Shown here in pieces: positions 62,831 through 64,000 of a stretch of DNA of 64,000 bases. The DNA lies in contig NC_009440.1 of NCBI RefSeq assembly GCF_000016605.1, positions 1 through 64,000 of the forward strand, read 5' to 3'. This DNA comes from Metallosphaera sedula DSM 5348. GTDB lineage: Archaea; Thermoproteota; Thermoprotei_A; Sulfolobales; Sulfolobaceae. How positions within the stretch are numbered: position 1 is the stretch's first letter; every line of letters starts with the position of its first letter. The notes beneath the pieces were generated by a model. That model saw only the letters and a program-made list of their open reading frames with translations, ran no database searches and was not told where the DNA came from. Both the position numbers and the translations under genes were made by a program.

Positions 62831-64000
62831 AGGAGAAAGACTGGAACCCATTACCCATACCAGGCCTAAGCCCTTTGTTCCCGTTCTCGGCGAAACCCTT
62901 ATTGAGAGGAATTTAAGGATTGTCAAGGATATTGTGAAAGATCCTGATATTTTTGTAGTAATCCCTGAGGAGTATCCTCGCGAGTATGAGAATTTCTTTT
63001 CGCGATTGCAGGGAGTAAGGCTCGTGAAACAGGGCGAAAGAAAGGGAACGGGAGGCGCTCTTCAGTATATTCCTAAATTCTCCGATGACGAGGTTGTCAT
63101 TTTTTACGGTGACGTATACACCACTAGGAACTCCGTGGAGAGGTTGATATCTGAGCCAGGTAATGCCATGCTTGGTATTGAAGTTCCCAATCCCAGCGAA
63201 TACGGATCTCTTCAAATTGATGGGGAAGGGAACCTTCGAGGAATCGTGGAGAAAAGTCCTAACCCACCCTCTAAGGTGATTAATGGAGGAATCTATAAGC
63301 TGTCATCGTCAATCTTAGATTTGGTGGACTCCCTGGAGATCTCTCCCAGGGGAGAGTATGAGTTTACTGACGCTCTTACGGCCTTCGCCAAGACACATAA
63401 GGTAAAGGTGGTTAAGAGCAATGATTTCTGGAGGGATGTGGGAAAGCCCTGGGATGTCATTGACATAAATAAGGCTGAACTGGACTCAATTCCAGGTAGA
63501 ATAGAAGGGGAATTGGAGGAAAATGTTAAGATAGTAGGAAAAGTGATCATTGAAGAGGGAGCTAAGGTCCTATCTGGTACAAGGATAGAGGGACCTGTAT
63601 TCATAGGTAAGAACTGTGTAGTGGGACCTAATGCCTATCTAAGGCCCTACACCCTTCTCACTGGTAACGTGAAGATAGGGTCATTCGTGGAGATTAAGGA
63701 ATCGGTAGTAATGGAGGGGACAAAGATTCCTCACCTGAGTTACGTTGGGGATAGCGTGATCTCAGAGGACGTTAATTTTGGGGCCGGTACATTAGTGGCG
63801 AACTTAAGGTTTGATGAGAAGGAGGTCTTCATGAATATTAAGGGAAAGAGACAGGGAACTGGCAGGAAAAAGATGGGAACTGTAGTGGGGGGACATGTAA
63901 GAACAGGGATAAACGTGTCCATTCTGCCTGGAATAAAGATCGGGGCTTACGCCATGATTTATCCAGGAGCAGTGGTAAACAGGGACGTGAACAGGGGAGA
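62802..64000 (+). CDS. Bifunctional sugar-1-phosphate nucleotidyltransferase, partial
   Basis: Open to the window edge; at least 399 codons. The TTG start at 62802 lies in the end of rps3ae. N-terminal nucleotidyltransferase LLAAGKGERLEPITHTRPK (about 5-23) and FYGDVYT; the C-terminal part from about 230 is a left-handed beta-helix of hexapeptide repeats (VFIGKNCVVGPNAYLRPYT, VKIGSFVEIK). This two-domain layout matches the Sulfolobus ST0452-type enzyme with nucleotidyltransferase and amino-sugar acetyltransferase activity, making UDP-GlcNAc or dTDP/UDP-glucose. C-terminus missing only because of the window edge. Confidence 0.9.
   Translation, partial: MKVVLLAAGKGERLEPITHTRPKPFVPVLGETLIERNLRIVKDIVKDPDIFVVIPEEYPREYENFFSRLQGVRLVKQGERKGTGGALQYIPKFSDDEVVIFYGDVYTTRNSVERLISEPGNAMLGIEVPNPSEYGSLQIDGEGNLRGIVEKSPNPPSKVINGGIYKLSSSILDLVDSLEISPRGEYEFTDALTAFAKTHKVKVVKSNDFWRDVGKPWDVIDINKAELDSIPGRIEGELEENVKIVGKVIIEEGAKVLSGTRIEGPVFIGKNCVVGPNAYLRPYTLLTGNVKIGSFVEIKESVVMEGTKIPHLSYVGDSVISEDVNFGAGTLVANLRFDEKEVFMNIKGKRQGTGRKKMGTVVGGHVRTGINVSILPGIKIGAYAMIYPGAVVNRDVNRG

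Overview
The window is archaeal and most likely from the Sulfolobales, probably Metallosphaera or a close relative. The evidence is Orc1/Cdc6-1 next to ORB origin repeats, RadA, an unsplit RpoB with split RpoA1/RpoA2, the Sulfolobales RNA polymerase subunit Rpo13, a PCNA1-like clamp, archaeal-only ribosomal proteins, tRNA genes with introns at 37/38, and a cbf5 gene interrupted by a tiny bulge-helix-bulge intron. The genus is an inference from overall sequence character. The record appears to start at replication origin oriC1.

Layout. 1-330: origin with three ORB boxes. 331-2017: cdc6-1 and a DUF99 gene. 2038-4778 (minus): CYTH protein, SAM hydroxide adenosyltransferase, NMN adenylyltransferase and a double-hotdog thioesterase, overlapping end to end. 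4779-9925: NSUN RNA methyltransferase, PUA-like protein, radA, HIT hydrolase, threonine dehydratase and prephenate dehydratase. 9918-16951: siroheme decarboxylase fusion, a flavoprotein, then purine genes (purA, two tandem purP, purB). 16975-19829: tRNA-Thr, thiL and a Tes-like radical SAM enzyme. 19852-24650 (minus): a riboflavin reductase with three small or odd partners, gatB, pyrimidine salvage (cdd, upp) and rps28e. 24724-28486: rpl24e, ndk, aIF5B and malic enzyme.

28542-40068 is the RNA polymerase/str cluster: rpoH, rpoB, rpoA1, rpoA2, rpl30e, nusA-like, rps12, rps7, tuf, rps10. It reads away from the origin and is broken only by a minus-strand bifunctional-nuclease gene. 40090-46110 holds tRNA-Ser, cobB, two membrane/surface proteins and a compact riboflavin operon (ribB, ribC, ribH, arfA, amidohydrolase). 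46082-48773 (minus) is pcna1, rpo13 and a membrane-anchored HerA-type ATPase. 48813-53431 holds an Lhr helicase, rpl14e, intron-containing cbf5 and a methyltransferase.

53455-58865 is different in style: four tRNA genes separated by two large orphan genes, one small ORF and long, hairpin-rich non-coding stretches. It is the only part of the window that looks accessory. From 58947 to the end there is a translation/RNA-modification operon (rpl21e, rpo4, DUF655, ksgA, hemK-like, trmJ-like, rps3ae) and a sugar-1-phosphate nucleotidyltransferase cut off by the window edge.

First genes of operons tend to be leaderless, with a TATA box starting about 28-31 bases before the start codon. Internal genes use overlaps or a GGTGA-type Shine-Dalgarno. 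Two conserved enzymes, nadM and pheA, have no ATG, GTG or TTG upstream of their essential N-terminal motifs. No CRISPR array, complete insertion sequence or rRNA gene was seen.
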